From assembly GCA_003556835.1 (NCBI GenBank), contig PWQG01000384.1, positions 1-11,247 of the forward strand: a stretch of 11,247 bases of DNA. Reading direction: 5' to 3'. This DNA is from Gammaproteobacteria bacterium (GTDB lineage Bacteria > Pseudomonadota > Gammaproteobacteria > Pseudomonadales > Pseudohongiellaceae). Under the pieces are notes generated by a model that was not told the origin of the DNA, did not search any database, and saw nothing but the letters and a program-made list of their open reading frames with translations. Positions within the stretch are counted from its first letter, which is position 1. The number at the start of each line of letters is the position of its first letter. Both the position numbers and the translations under genes were made by a program. Shown piece after piece: positions 1-8,500 of this stretch.

Positions 1-2
1 CC

Positions 3-716
3 ATCTTCACTCTTTTCCTGTGGCCCAGCCTGCGGCGTCGACGCAATCCCGATCACGCCCTGTACGGCAGCCTGACCTCCGCGGATTCGATCAAGGAATC
101 CGATGAGATGCCGGTGCTCTATCTGCGCCCCTTCACGGTGGCCGGGGAGGACGAGCGTCCGTTACCGGCCGATGGTTTTGCGCTACCGAATGTCGAGGCC
201 GACATGATCACCCGTCTGCGCCGGGTGGCACCGGTGGTCACCATCGGATTCCCCGGAGAACGCTTCATGCGGGGTTACGGCATGGTGCGGGCCCAATGTC
301 CGCGTGACGGCTGGGAGGAATTCATCGAAGACTGGATGCAACGCTCGCGGTTACTTGTGGTTGTGGTCAGCCCCACCCCCGGCGTTGCCTGGGAGATCAG
401 TGCCATTCTGCGGCACGGTTATCTGCCCAGGACATTGTTTGTGGTGAATGAGCAGATGGGTGAGCCGGAAGAGCTGCTGACCTGGTTACGCCACCAGCTG
501 CGAGGGCAGGGTGATGATATCGATCCCGACGTCGGTGCCAGCTGTGTGATCGGATTTGACCGGGAACGCAAGCCGGTGGTTGTTCGGGAAAATCTGGGCT
601 ATGGTGATGCACGTCGTGTCGAAGCCCTGGATGAAGCATTGCAGCGTTGGGAGCAGACCCATTCAGGGGATGTTCCCGGGTCCCGGGAGGAAGCAGGCGA
701 TGAGAAACAGGAGTGA
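3..716 (+). CDS. Membrane-anchored protein with possible TIR-like domain, 5'-truncated
   Basis: The reading frame is open to the left window edge, so the gene starts outside. The ATG at 108 is an internal methionine with no convincing ribosome site. The first visible residues (IFTLFLWPSL then RRRR) look like the end of a membrane helix followed by a positive cytoplasmic anchor. The soluble part begins with VLYLRPF, continues through VVTIGFPGE and a DGWEEFIEDW segment, and reaches a hydrophobic strand LLVVVVSP followed by a conserved-looking WE. This strand order and the LYLRPF and WE signatures recall a widespread uncharacterised bacterial family of membrane proteins whose soluble domain is probably TIR/Rossmann-like. 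That assignment is from memory of the pattern, and no activity is claimed. The C-terminal 25 residues are charged and probably disordered. The stop is 3 bases before aspA, so the two may be co-transcribed. Confidence 0.6.
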   Translation: MFTLFLWPSLRRRRNPDHALYGSLTSADSIKESDEMPVLYLRPFTVAGEDERPLPADGFALPNVEADMITRLRRVAPVVTIGFPGERFMRGYGMVRAQCPRDGWEEFIEDWMQRSRLLVVVVSPTPGVAWEISAILRHGYLPRTLFVVNEQMGEPEELLTWLRHQLRGQGDDIDPDVGASCVIGFDRERKPVVVRENLGYGDARRVEALDEALQRWEQTHSGDVPGSREEAGDEKQE

Positions 717-719
717 GCG

Positions 720-2180
720 ATGATTCCGGAAGTGCCCAGGCAGGAGGCGGTGGCCGATCAGCCCCATCGAGAGGAAAAGGACCTGCTCGGCAAGTTGTTG
801 GTCCCGGCTGATGTGTACTATGGCGTGCAGACCCAGCGCGCCGTGGAGAATTTCCGGCTCTCCGGGGTGCCCATCGGGCACTTTGCCAAGCTCATCATCG
901 GCTTGGCCATGGTCAAGAAAGCGGCTGCGGCTGCAAACCGTGATATTGGTGAGCTGGCGCCGCATAAGTACGAGGCCATTGCCCATGCCTGCGACCGACT
1001 CATTGACGGCGAGTTTCATGACCAGTTTGTCGTGGACATGATCCAGGGTGGGGCCGGGACCTCGACCAATATGAACGCCAATGAGGTCATAGCCAATATC
1101 GGTCTCGAGTTCATGGGCTGTGAAAAGGGTCAGTACGCCCATTTACATCCGAACAATGATGTGAACATGTCCCAGTCGACCAATGATGTCTACCCGACTG
1201 CCATCCGGGTCGGTCTGCAACTCTCGCACGCTGACCTGGTAGATAGTCTGGGTCAGCTCAGCGATGCATTTGCTGACAAGCGTGATGAGTTTACCGATGT
1301 CATCAAGATGGGTCGTACCCAGTTGCAGGATGCAGTTCCCATGACCCTGGGACAAGAGTTCGGCGCTTTTTCCACCACCTTGGGCGAGGATATCGAACGG
1401 ATCGCGGGTCTGTTTGATCAATTGCGGGAGGTGAACCTGGGCGGCACGGCCATCGGCACAGGCATCAATGCGGATCCGCGCTATGCCAAGCTGGCGGTAC
1501 AGCACCTGAGTGAGATTTGTGGACATCATATGCACCTGGCACCGGATCTGATCGAAGCCACATCCGATATGGGTGCCTTTGTATTGTTTTCCGGCATGAC
1601 CAAACGCCTGGCGATCAAGCTTTCCAAGATCTGCAATGACCTGCGGCTGCTGTCCAGCGGGCCGCGGACCGGCCTTAATGAAATCAACCTGCCGCCGCAG
1701 CAGCCCGGTTCTTCCATCATGCCGGGCAAGGTCAATCCGGTGATTCCAGAGGCGGTCAACCAGGTGGCTTATGAGGTGATCGGCAACGATCTCTCGGTGA
1801 CCATGGCAGCGGAGAACGGACAGTTGCAGCTCAACGTCATGGAGCCCCTGATTGCCTACAAGTGTTTCGAGAACATGCGCCTGTTGCGCCGGGCCATGGA
1901 TATGCTGGGTGAGCGCTGCGTGACAGGCATCACCGCCAATGCCGATCGCTGCCGCGGGCTCGTCCTCCATTCCATCGGCCTGATCACGGCCCTGAATCGT
2001 TACATCGGTTATGAAGATGCAACCCGGATTGCGCAGCGGGCGCAGGAAACCGGACAGGGGGTACTCGAGGTTCTGCGTGAGGAGCAATTGCTGGATGACG
2101 CTGTGCTCGATGAGTTGCTCAAACCGGAAAATATGGTCAATCCCAGCTCTGTGCGCTCGCCCCAGTCCGCAAAAAACTGA
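720..2180 (+). CDS. aspA: Aspartate ammonia-lyase (aspartase)
   Basis: This enzyme interconverts L-aspartate with fumarate and ammonium in the cytoplasm. It belongs to the fumarase/aspartase superfamily of homotetramers. The protein has 486 residues (E. coli AspA has 478). Family signatures are in order: DLLG...VPADVYYGVQT near the N-terminus, GGAGTSTNMN (residues 110-119), SQSTND (152-157), KMGRTQLQDAVP, and the flexible catalytic-serine loop GSSIMPGKVNP (330-340). The GAGTS form of the second motif, together with GQEFGAFS, favours aspartase over class II fumarase, which typically has SGTQS there. The start at 720 is supported by AGGAG at 709-713, six bases upstream. About 20 extra N-terminal residues precede the conserved core. 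It lies 3 bases after the TIR-like gene and converges on the hydrolase gene. No clear terminator hairpin is visible in the 27 bases between them. Confidence 0.93.
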   Translation: MIPEVPRQEAVADQPHREEKDLLGKLLVPADVYYGVQTQRAVENFRLSGVPIGHFAKLIIGLAMVKKAAAAANRDIGELAPHKYEAIAHACDRLIDGEFHDQFVVDMIQGGAGTSTNMNANEVIANIGLEFMGCEKGQYAHLHPNNDVNMSQSTNDVYPTAIRVGLQLSHADLVDSLGQLSDAFADKRDEFTDVIKMGRTQLQDAVPMTLGQEFGAFSTTLGEDIERIAGLFDQLREVNLGGTAIGTGINADPRYAKLAVQHLSEICGHHMHLAPDLIEATSDMGAFVLFSGMTKRLAIKLSKICNDLRLLSSGPRTGLNEINLPPQQPGSSIMPGKVNPVIPEAVNQVAYEVIGNDLSVTMAAENGQLQLNVMEPLIAYKCFENMRLLRRAMDMLGERCVTGITANADRCRGLVLHSIGLITALNRYIGYEDATRIAQRAQETGQGVLEVLREEQLLDDAVLDELLKPENMVNPSSVRSPQSAKN

Positions 2181-2207
2181 CCCGTCATTCCTGACCGTTC
2201 TGTTGGC

Positions 2208-3026
2208 TCAGGGCAGGCGTGCACAGAGCCAGTCCAGGATGACCTTCAATGTGTTGTCTCTTGCGTGATCATTGAGCAGTTCGTGATAGCCACCTTCAAC
2301 CAGGTGCAGGGTTTTGTCTCTTGATTGGATGGCTTCGTGGAAACGACGGCTGCCTTCGGGATCGGTGACCCGGTCGGCACTGCCATGCAGGATCAGGGTT
2401 GGCAGCTTCCATTGAGGATAGAGGTTTCGATTGGCGTGGGCCCGCATCAAGGCTGTGGCCGCAACCCGGTTGGTGAGGCTGCCCTGGTACATCAAGGGAT
2501 CTTGCAGTGCTTGCTCGGCCACCTCGGGCGATCGGGAAAGCAGGCTGCGGTCATTGGGGTGCAGGGGCGCTGGCGCCCCGGGTGCGACTGTCGCCAGGAT
2601 CCTGGCCAGCAGTCGCAACATGACATTGTGCAAGGGTAACGCCGGGCTGCTCAGCACCACGCCCGCGACACCATCGGCATCCAGAACCACGCTGCTCGCC
2701 GTGACCAGGCCCCCCAGGGAGTGCCCGAACAGGAATAGTGGCAGCGACTCCTGTTCCAGGGCCTGGCGAGCCGCCAGATGCTCCTGAACAGCCTGTTCGA
2801 TATCCGTCATGCCCCGGGATCCGGGCGAGTTGCCATGTCCCTCCAGATCAAAGGCGTAGACGTTGAAACCGTTTTCCAGCAACCGGGGTATCAATTCATT
2901 GTACTGCCGCAGGAAGCGGCCAGCGTATTCCCCGTAGCCATGCTGCAGCAGCAGATTGGCCCGCGGCTGGCTTGCCCGCCATTTGTAGGCTTCCCGATCC
3001 AGGGCCAAAGGCCACTTTTCCTGCAT
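2208..3026 (-). CDS. Alpha/beta hydrolase, monoacylglycerol lipase type
   Basis: This is a serine hydrolase of 272 residues, a typical length for the Hydrolase_4/monoglyceride lipase group. Its likely substrates are monoacylglycerols or lysophospholipids, inferred from family only. The oxyanion-hole segment HGYGEYAGRF is at residues 29-38 and matches the HGxGEHxGRY pattern of these lipases. DLEGHGNSPGSRG follows at 60-72. The nucleophile elbow is GHSLGG (101-106) with Ser103. The catalytic acid is probably Asp218 in HGSAD and the histidine His248 in GGYHEL, so the triad is complete. There is no signal peptide, so it is probably cytoplasmic. The start is preceded, read on the minus strand, by a purine-rich AAGAAAG. 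Its promoter must lie in the 64-base gap shared with the divergent MAPEG gene. Confidence 0.88.
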   Translation of the reverse strand: MQEKWPLALDREAYKWRASQPRANLLLQHGYGEYAGRFLRQYNELIPRLLENGFNVYAFDLEGHGNSPGSRGMTDIEQAVQEHLAARQALEQESLPLFLFGHSLGGLVTASSVVLDADGVAGVVLSSPALPLHNVMLRLLARILATVAPGAPAPLHPNDRSLLSRSPEVAEQALQDPLMYQGSLTNRVAATALMRAHANRNLYPQWKLPTLILHGSADRVTDPEGSRRFHEAIQSRDKTLHLVEGGYHELLNDHARDNTLKVILDWLCARLP

Positions 3027-3090
3027 GATGACTTTCTTCTTTTGTTGATGATATGGTCAATAACCACGAAAACTGCATGGAGATCATACC

Positions 3091-3507
3091 ATGAGTCCCA
3101 CACTGCTCGCCCTGACCGGCTTCATTGCCTGGACCCTGTTGCTGCTGATCGTTATGGAAGCCATACGGACCTACCTGGTGCTGACCGGGAAGATGCCCTC
3201 GAACAGCTTTCAGATCGACAATGGCAATCTGTCACCCTTCAATCAGCGTCTGGCCCGCGCCCATGCCAACTGCCTGGAGGGACTGCCGATTTTTGGCGTC
3301 CTGATGCTGGTGGCGGTGGTTTCGGGCAATGCCCACCTGACCGATACCCTGGCCTGGGTACTGCTGGCAGCGCGTATCGCCCAGTCGTCCATCCACCTGT
3401 ATTCGGTGGGTGAGACGGCGGTCACGCTGCGCTTCATGGCCTTTTTCCTGCAGATCTGTATTGCCGTGTACTGGCTGGGGCGCCTGCTGATGGCCCTGGT
3501 TGCCTGA
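3091..3507 (+). CDS. MAPEG family membrane protein
   Basis: This 138-residue integral membrane protein has four hydrophobic segments (about 4-24, 62-80, 85-102 and 112-135). The signature RARAHANCLEGLPIF (54-68) matches the R-AH-N--E--P-F motif of MAPEG proteins (membrane-associated proteins in eicosanoid and glutathione metabolism). Bacterial members are often annotated as glutathione-S-transferase-like, but their substrates are mostly unknown. GGAG at 3079-3082 lies eight bases before the ATG and supports this start. It is divergent from the lipase gene and ends about 50 bases before the promoter of the receptor operon. It is probably an independent unit. Confidence 0.88.
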   Translation: MSPTLLALTGFIAWTLLLLIVMEAIRTYLVLTGKMPSNSFQIDNGNLSPFNQRLARAHANCLEGLPIFGVLMLVAVVSGNAHLTDTLAWVLLAARIAQSSIHLYSVGETAVTLRFMAFFLQICIAVYWLGRLLMALVA

Positions 3508-3516
3508 GGCTGATGG

Positions 3517-3556
3517 CGGTATTTCCGAGCGGACTACCGGAAGTGGGCGAATACCG
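3517..3556 (+). terminator. Possible weak terminator hairpin after the MAPEG gene
   Basis: CGGTATT at 3517-3523 pairs with AATACCG at 3550-3556, and the inner TTCCG (3523-3527) can pair with CGGAA (3538-3542). A run of six T follows only after about ten bases, so this is not a textbook Rho-independent terminator. It may still insulate the MAPEG gene from the receptor operon. Confidence 0.3.
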
Positions 3557-3558
3557 GC

Positions 3559-3587
3559 TTGAATTATCTTTTTTCAGAAACTATTAT
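3559..3587 (+). promoter_or_regulatory. Predicted sigma-70 promoter of the receptor/chelatase operon
   Basis: TTGAAT (3559-3564) and TATTAT (3582-3587) are separated by 17 bases, the optimal spacing. They match the sigma-70 consensus at 4 of 6 and 5 of 6 positions. The stretch is AT-rich in an otherwise GC-rich window. Transcription would begin near 3594, about 48 bases before the receptor start codon. Confidence 0.6.
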
Positions 3588-3610
3588 AGTGATGATATAA
3601 CATCACAATA
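3585..3610. promoter_or_regulatory. Imperfect palindrome, candidate repressor operator
   Basis: The core GTGATGATATAACATCAC (3589-3606) is symmetrical at 8 of 9 pairs. With the flanking TAT and ATA the symmetry reaches 11 of 13 pairs over 26 bases. It covers the end of the -10 box and the expected transcription start, the usual place for a repressor of metal or iron uptake genes. The right half TATAACAT resembles a Zur half-site, and the GATGAT repeats also recall Fur-type sites. The geometry matches neither consensus exactly, so the regulator is unassigned. Confidence 0.5.
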
Positions 3611-3641
3611 TAAACATAATGACGCGCCTTCCGGAGACCTG

Positions 3642-5585
3642 ATGAAATTCCAGCCACCCACCCTGTTATCCTTTGCACTACTCCCCCTGGTTGCTGCCGC
3701 TACTGATGTGCGGGCCGATGATGCCCCGTTCCTGCGGGAAATCGTGGTGAGTGCCTCGGCTTCCGAGCAGAGCCTGCGTGATGCGCCGGCGGCCATGAGC
3801 CTGATCGACCGCGATGATCTACTGGAGCGCCCCGTCCGGGATGTGCTCGATGCGGTGCGCGAATCCGCCGGTATCACCATGAGCAGCGCCGGATTCACCC
3901 GCAAGCAGATCAATATCCGTGGCATGGACAGCGGCCACACCCTGTTCCTGGTCGACGGCCGGCGCGTGAACGCTTCAGCGGATGTGATTGCGCACTCGGA
4001 CTTCGAGCTGGGCTGGATTCCCACCGAGGCGATCCGCCAGGTCGAAGTGGTCCGTGGCCCGATGTCGGCCCTGTACGGTTCCGAGGCGCTGGGTGGCGTG
4101 ATCAATGTGCTGACCCGTCCGGTCACCGACACCTGGACCGGGAGCAGTTCCCTATCCTATGGTCAGCCCGCCGGTTCAGGTGGCGCCGATACCCAGGCTG
4201 GTGCCTATCTGGCCGGCCCCCTGATTCCGGATCAACTGGGCTTGCGGCTGTTTGCCGATTTCTCGGATCGTGAGGAGACACCCGATGACAACGACCCGGC
4301 GCTCTCAGCCATGGAAGGCAGGCGTGCGCTCAGCGGTGGTGGCACCCTGTCCTGGACGCCGGCGCAGATGCATCGCATTGACCTGTCCTTCCAGCAGGCC
4401 GAAGACGAACGGCGCAGAAATACCCGCACGGGCGGGCCACCGCATCTGGCCGAGGACTACGAGTTCCGTGATGAGGTGACGCGGCGCCAGATCGACGTGC
4501 ACTACAACGGTGAATTCGAGCATTTCCAGTTGGAGGCAGGGGCCTATCGATCCACATTGGACCGGGAGAATTTCCGCACGGCCGGTACGCCTTCGTCTCC
4601 GCAACGGCTTGACGATGATATTGTCGAGGGTCGCCTGCGCTTTGATGCCGGTCGTCACGATATGTTGCTGGGAGGAGAATATCGCCGCGAGCAGCTTGAT
4701 GATGGTTCACTGGTCCAGACCGGCAGCGAAAGTGCCAACCGCCAGGCGGTTTATGTCCAGGATCGGATTGACCTGCCGTTGCCCGAGCTGACCGCGACCC
4801 TCGGGTTGCGGGTGGACAATCACGAGCAGTTCAGCACGGCCTACAGTCCGCGGGCCTACCTGGTCTGGCACGCCAGCGACGATCTGACCCTCCGGGGTGG
4901 ATACAGTGAGGGCTTCAAGGCGCCCACGCTGAAACAGTTGTCCACGCAGTTCCTCACGTCGGCCGCCGGTGGCCGGTTCATGATTGGTGGTAACCCGGAC
5001 CTGGAACCGGAAACCAGCCGCAGCGGCGAATTCGGTGTGCTCTATCAATTGCCCGAACTGCGTCTGGAAGCCACCGTGTTCGAGAACCGGCTGCAGGACC
5101 TGGTGGAGACCTTCTGTTTCGAGAGCTGCGGGATTCGCGGCCAGGAGCAACGCACCTACCGTAATGTGGCCGAGGCACGCATCCGGGGCCTGGAAACCGG
5201 AGCGGGCGTCGATCTGCCCCTGGGTTTCGACTTCAGCCTGAACTACACCTACATGGATACCCGCGATCATGAAACGGACCTGCAGTTGCAGGAGCGCCCA
5301 CGGCATTCCGGATCGGCCCGCCTGGGCTGGGCCCGCGATTCCTGGTCCGCCCAGCTCCGTGCGCAGCGGATCGGCAGCCAGGTCACCACGGTGGGACCGC
5401 AACGACAGACCCTGCCGCATTACACCCTGTGGCATCTGGGTGGCGCCTACGAGTTGTCCTCGCGGGTGACCCTGCGGCTTGGTGTCGAAAACCTGCTGGA
5501 CGAGCGGCTTCACGAGCGATCAGACCAGTTCGGTTATGAAGAACGGCGCCGGTTTGCCTACTTCTCGACCAATCTGAGTTTCTGA
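3642..5585 (+). CDS. TonB-dependent outer-membrane receptor, CirA/IrgA-like
   Basis: This is an outer-membrane active-transport receptor. The frame stays open from 3513, but the ATG at 3642 is preferred: GGAG (3633-3636) precedes it and it begins a signal peptide (MKFQPPTLLSFALLPLVAAA, likely cleavage after VRA, residue 25). That gives 647 residues. The TonB box EIVVSA is at 33-38. The plug domain follows, with INIRGMDSGHTLFLVDGRRVN and VEVVRGPMSALYGSEALGGVINVLTR (from 134). The beta-barrel occupies the rest and ends in the terminal aromatic F typical of outer-membrane proteins. The plug is strikingly like the catecholate-siderophore receptor CirA/IrgA. The barrel has FKAP (425-428) and NPDL (451-454), but no histidine between them as in classic haem receptors. 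Cys492 and Cys496 form a close CFESC pair in a probable extracellular loop. It heads the operon. Eleven bases separate it from the chelatase gene, which suggests the imported ligand is that protein's substrate. Confidence 0.9.
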   Translation: MKFQPPTLLSFALLPLVAAATDVRADDAPFLREIVVSASASEQSLRDAPAAMSLIDRDDLLERPVRDVLDAVRESAGITMSSAGFTRKQINIRGMDSGHTLFLVDGRRVNASADVIAHSDFELGWIPTEAIRQVEVVRGPMSALYGSEALGGVINVLTRPVTDTWTGSSSLSYGQPAGSGGADTQAGAYLAGPLIPDQLGLRLFADFSDREETPDDNDPALSAMEGRRALSGGGTLSWTPAQMHRIDLSFQQAEDERRRNTRTGGPPHLAEDYEFRDEVTRRQIDVHYNGEFEHFQLEAGAYRSTLDRENFRTAGTPSSPQRLDDDIVEGRLRFDAGRHDMLLGGEYRREQLDDGSLVQTGSESANRQAVYVQDRIDLPLPELTATLGLRVDNHEQFSTAYSPRAYLVWHASDDLTLRGGYSEGFKAPTLKQLSTQFLTSAAGGRFMIGGNPDLEPETSRSGEFGVLYQLPELRLEATVFENRLQDLVETFCFESCGIRGQEQRTYRNVAEARIRGLETGAGVDLPLGFDFSLNYTYMDTRDHETDLQLQERPRHSGSARLGWARDSWSAQLRAQRIGSQVTTVGPQRQTLPHYTLWHLGGAYELSSRVTLRLGVENLLDERLHERSDQFGYEERRRFAYFSTNLSF

Positions 5586-5596
5586 CAAGAGGATAG

Positions 5597-8500
5597 ATGC
5601 CAATGCGATATCCACGAGCAGGTGCTCTGCTATTGTCCCTGTTGCTGGTCTGGTGCGCGAATCTGATGGCGGAGCCCCGGATCACGGTGCTGACCACGGA
5701 CTTTGTGCTGGAAGGCCAGTTGAGAACACTCCAGGAGGCCGCGGCCCGGCAGGGAATCGGGCTGCAATATCATCGCGCCGGTCTTGCCGACGATGAAGCG
5801 GTCCGTGATGATCTGGAACGGGCCGACATGCTGCTGGTGAATGCCCCGCGTGGCAATGACATGGCCCGTATCCAGCAACACTGGGGCGAGTGGCTGCAGT
5901 CGACCGATGCCGCCATGCTCGCCATTGTGGGCGGCCAGGCCCGGGTCCAGTCCATGGATGCCGGGCACGGACAGGAGTTGGCAGCGTATTACAATAATGG
6001 TACCCGTCCCAATTTTGATGGTTTTTTCCGCTACTGGGCCGTGCATATTGGCGCAATCGCCGAAGGCGAAGTACCGCCTCCGATCCTGTTCCCGGAGCAG
6101 GGCATCTATCATCCGGACATGCCGGACCTCGTTGCGGCAACGCCGGGTGCCTACCAGCAATGGCGGGCCGATCGGGGATTGCCGGGGTCAGACACACAGG
6201 GTGGGATCGGCATCATCATGTCGCGGAGCCAGTTCGCCGGAGATCACAGCCGGCTGATCGATACCATGATCCGGCGCATCGAACAACGCGGGCTGGTGCC
6301 CTGGATGTTCTATTTCGACGGGGATGATCCCGAGGGCATCACGCGTATGGTTCATGAGGATGGCCACACGCATGTCGATGTGGTGATCAATATGACCCAT
6401 CTGCGCGGTGTCACCGACCGGCCCCGGGAACTGGCCGCGTTGGGTGTGCCCCTGATGCAGGGGCTGGTGTACCGCGATGGCAGTCGTGCAGACTGGCTGG
6501 CTGACAATACCGGCATGCCCATGCGGATGGTGCCGGCTTTCCTGGCCATACCGGAGCAGATGGGTGCCCAGGACACCATGGTCGTAGCAGCCGTGGAGGA
6601 GGGGGAGCCGGTGGCCATCGACGCGCAACTGGAGCGTCTGCTGGATCGCGCCAGCCGCCTGGTGCAATTGCGGCGCAGCGATCCGGCCGAGCAGCGCCTG
6701 GCCCTGATGTACTGGAGTTATCCCCCGGGTGAGCGCGGCGTGTCGGCGTCCAACCTCAATGTGCCGCGATCCCTGGCCCGCTTGTTCCCGGCCCTGGCCG
6801 AAGCCGGTTATGCGGTGGAATCACGCGATGCCGCCACCCTGGAAACCGTGCTGCCCTCCCTGCTGGATCCCTGGCAGGGGCGTGTCGACCTGGAAGAGTG
6901 GGCGGCCGCGAATCCGCAGCACTGGGCAGCGGTTCCGGTCGCCGGATACCGGGAATGGTTCGGGCAATTGCCGGCAACCGTGCAAGCGCGTATCCGCTCG
7001 CGCTGGGGTGAGCCGGAAGCCGATGCAATGGTCCTGGAAGAGAACGGTGAAGCACATTTTGTGATTCCCCGTCTGTCCCTGGGGTCCCTGGTGGCCTTGC
7101 CACAACCGGCCCGAAGCGTCGGGGATACCGGCCTGTCCAGTTACCACGACGGTGATCTTCCGCCCTCGCATGCCTACCTGGCGGCCTATCGTTTTGTGCG
7201 GGAGCTGCATGCGGCTGACGCGCTGATCGACTTCGGCACCCATGGCAACCAGGAGTTCCTCTCCGGCAAGGAACGGGCGCTGTCCGTATACGACGACGCC
7301 TCGCTGGTGCTGGGTGATCTGCCCGTGGTCTATCCCTATATCACCGACAACATCGGTGAGGGGCTGCAGGCGCGCCGCCGGGGGCAGGCGGTGCTGGTCA
7401 CCCACCAGACCCCGCCGTTTGCTCCGGCAGGCCTGCATGGTGAGCTGCTGGAGGTGCATGACCTGATCCATGAATGGGAGATGCTGGACACAGGGCCGGT
7501 TCGTGAGCGCACGGAAGAGGCGATTGTGGCCCATGTCTCGGATGGCACCCTGTACAAGGATCTGGGCTGGGAGCTGGCGGATATTGACGGGGGCCATTTC
7601 GAACACTTTCTGCACGATCTGCACATGTATCTGCACGAGCTGGCCATTGACGCCCAGCCCCTGGGCCTGCATGAGTTCGGCAGTCATCCGGAAGACGGAC
7701 ACCGGGTCAGCACCATCATGCAGATGCTCGGTGAAGACTACTATGACGCGCTGAATCTGGAGGAAGCGGATGAACTGTTCATTGGTGACTACACGGAACT
7801 GCAACAATCCGAACCCTACCGCTTCCTGTCGCGTTTCCTGATCGAGGGTGAGTCCCCGGAATCCCTGGATGACCCGGTACTGGCAGAGATGATGGACCAG
7901 GCCCGGGCATGGGATGCCGCCATGACCGGTAATGGCGAAATCGAAGGGCTGCTGACGGCCCTGCGCGGACGCTACCTGGCCACCACGCCGGGGGGTGACA
8001 CCCTGCGCAACCCCGATATTCTGCCCACCGGACGCAACATGTTCGGATTCGACCCGGCGCGCCTGCCGACACAACGGGCCTGGGAAGTGGGCCAGGAGCT
8101 GGCCCGAGAGCTGCTCGACAGCCATCGTGAGCGGCACGGTGACTGGCCGGAGAGTCTGGCCATGTCACTCTGGTCATCCGAGGCGATGCGCCACCAGGGT
8201 GCGATGGAGGCGCAGATGCTGCACCTGCTTGGCCTGCGGCCGCACTGGGACCGGGGTGGCCGGCTGGCCGGTCTGGATGTGATACCGGCCGAGGAACTGG
8301 GACGGCCCCGCGTCGATGTGGTCGCCTCCATCACCGGTGTCTATCGTGACCAGTTTCCACTGTTCATTGAACAGCTTTCCCGGGCACTGCAGGAGCTTGC
8401 CCGCCTGGAGGAGCCGGGTAACCCGATATCCCGGCATTCCCGGCTGCTGACCGAACGGCTGCTCAAGCAGGGACTTGATGCCGAGCGGGCAGGGCAACTG

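Noticed and set aside
1143..2087. 314-residue open frame on the minus strand opposite aspA
   Set aside because: It is a shadow of aspA, with no family motifs or ribosome site.
2181..2207. Possible terminator between aspA and the convergent hydrolase
   Set aside because: No inverted repeat with a T-run could be found in the 27 bases.
3513..3641. Extended N-terminus of the TonB receptor from the ATG at 3513
   Set aside because: This segment covers the AT-rich promoter and the palindrome and encodes no signal peptide. The ATG at 3642 has a good ribosome site and begins a clear signal sequence.
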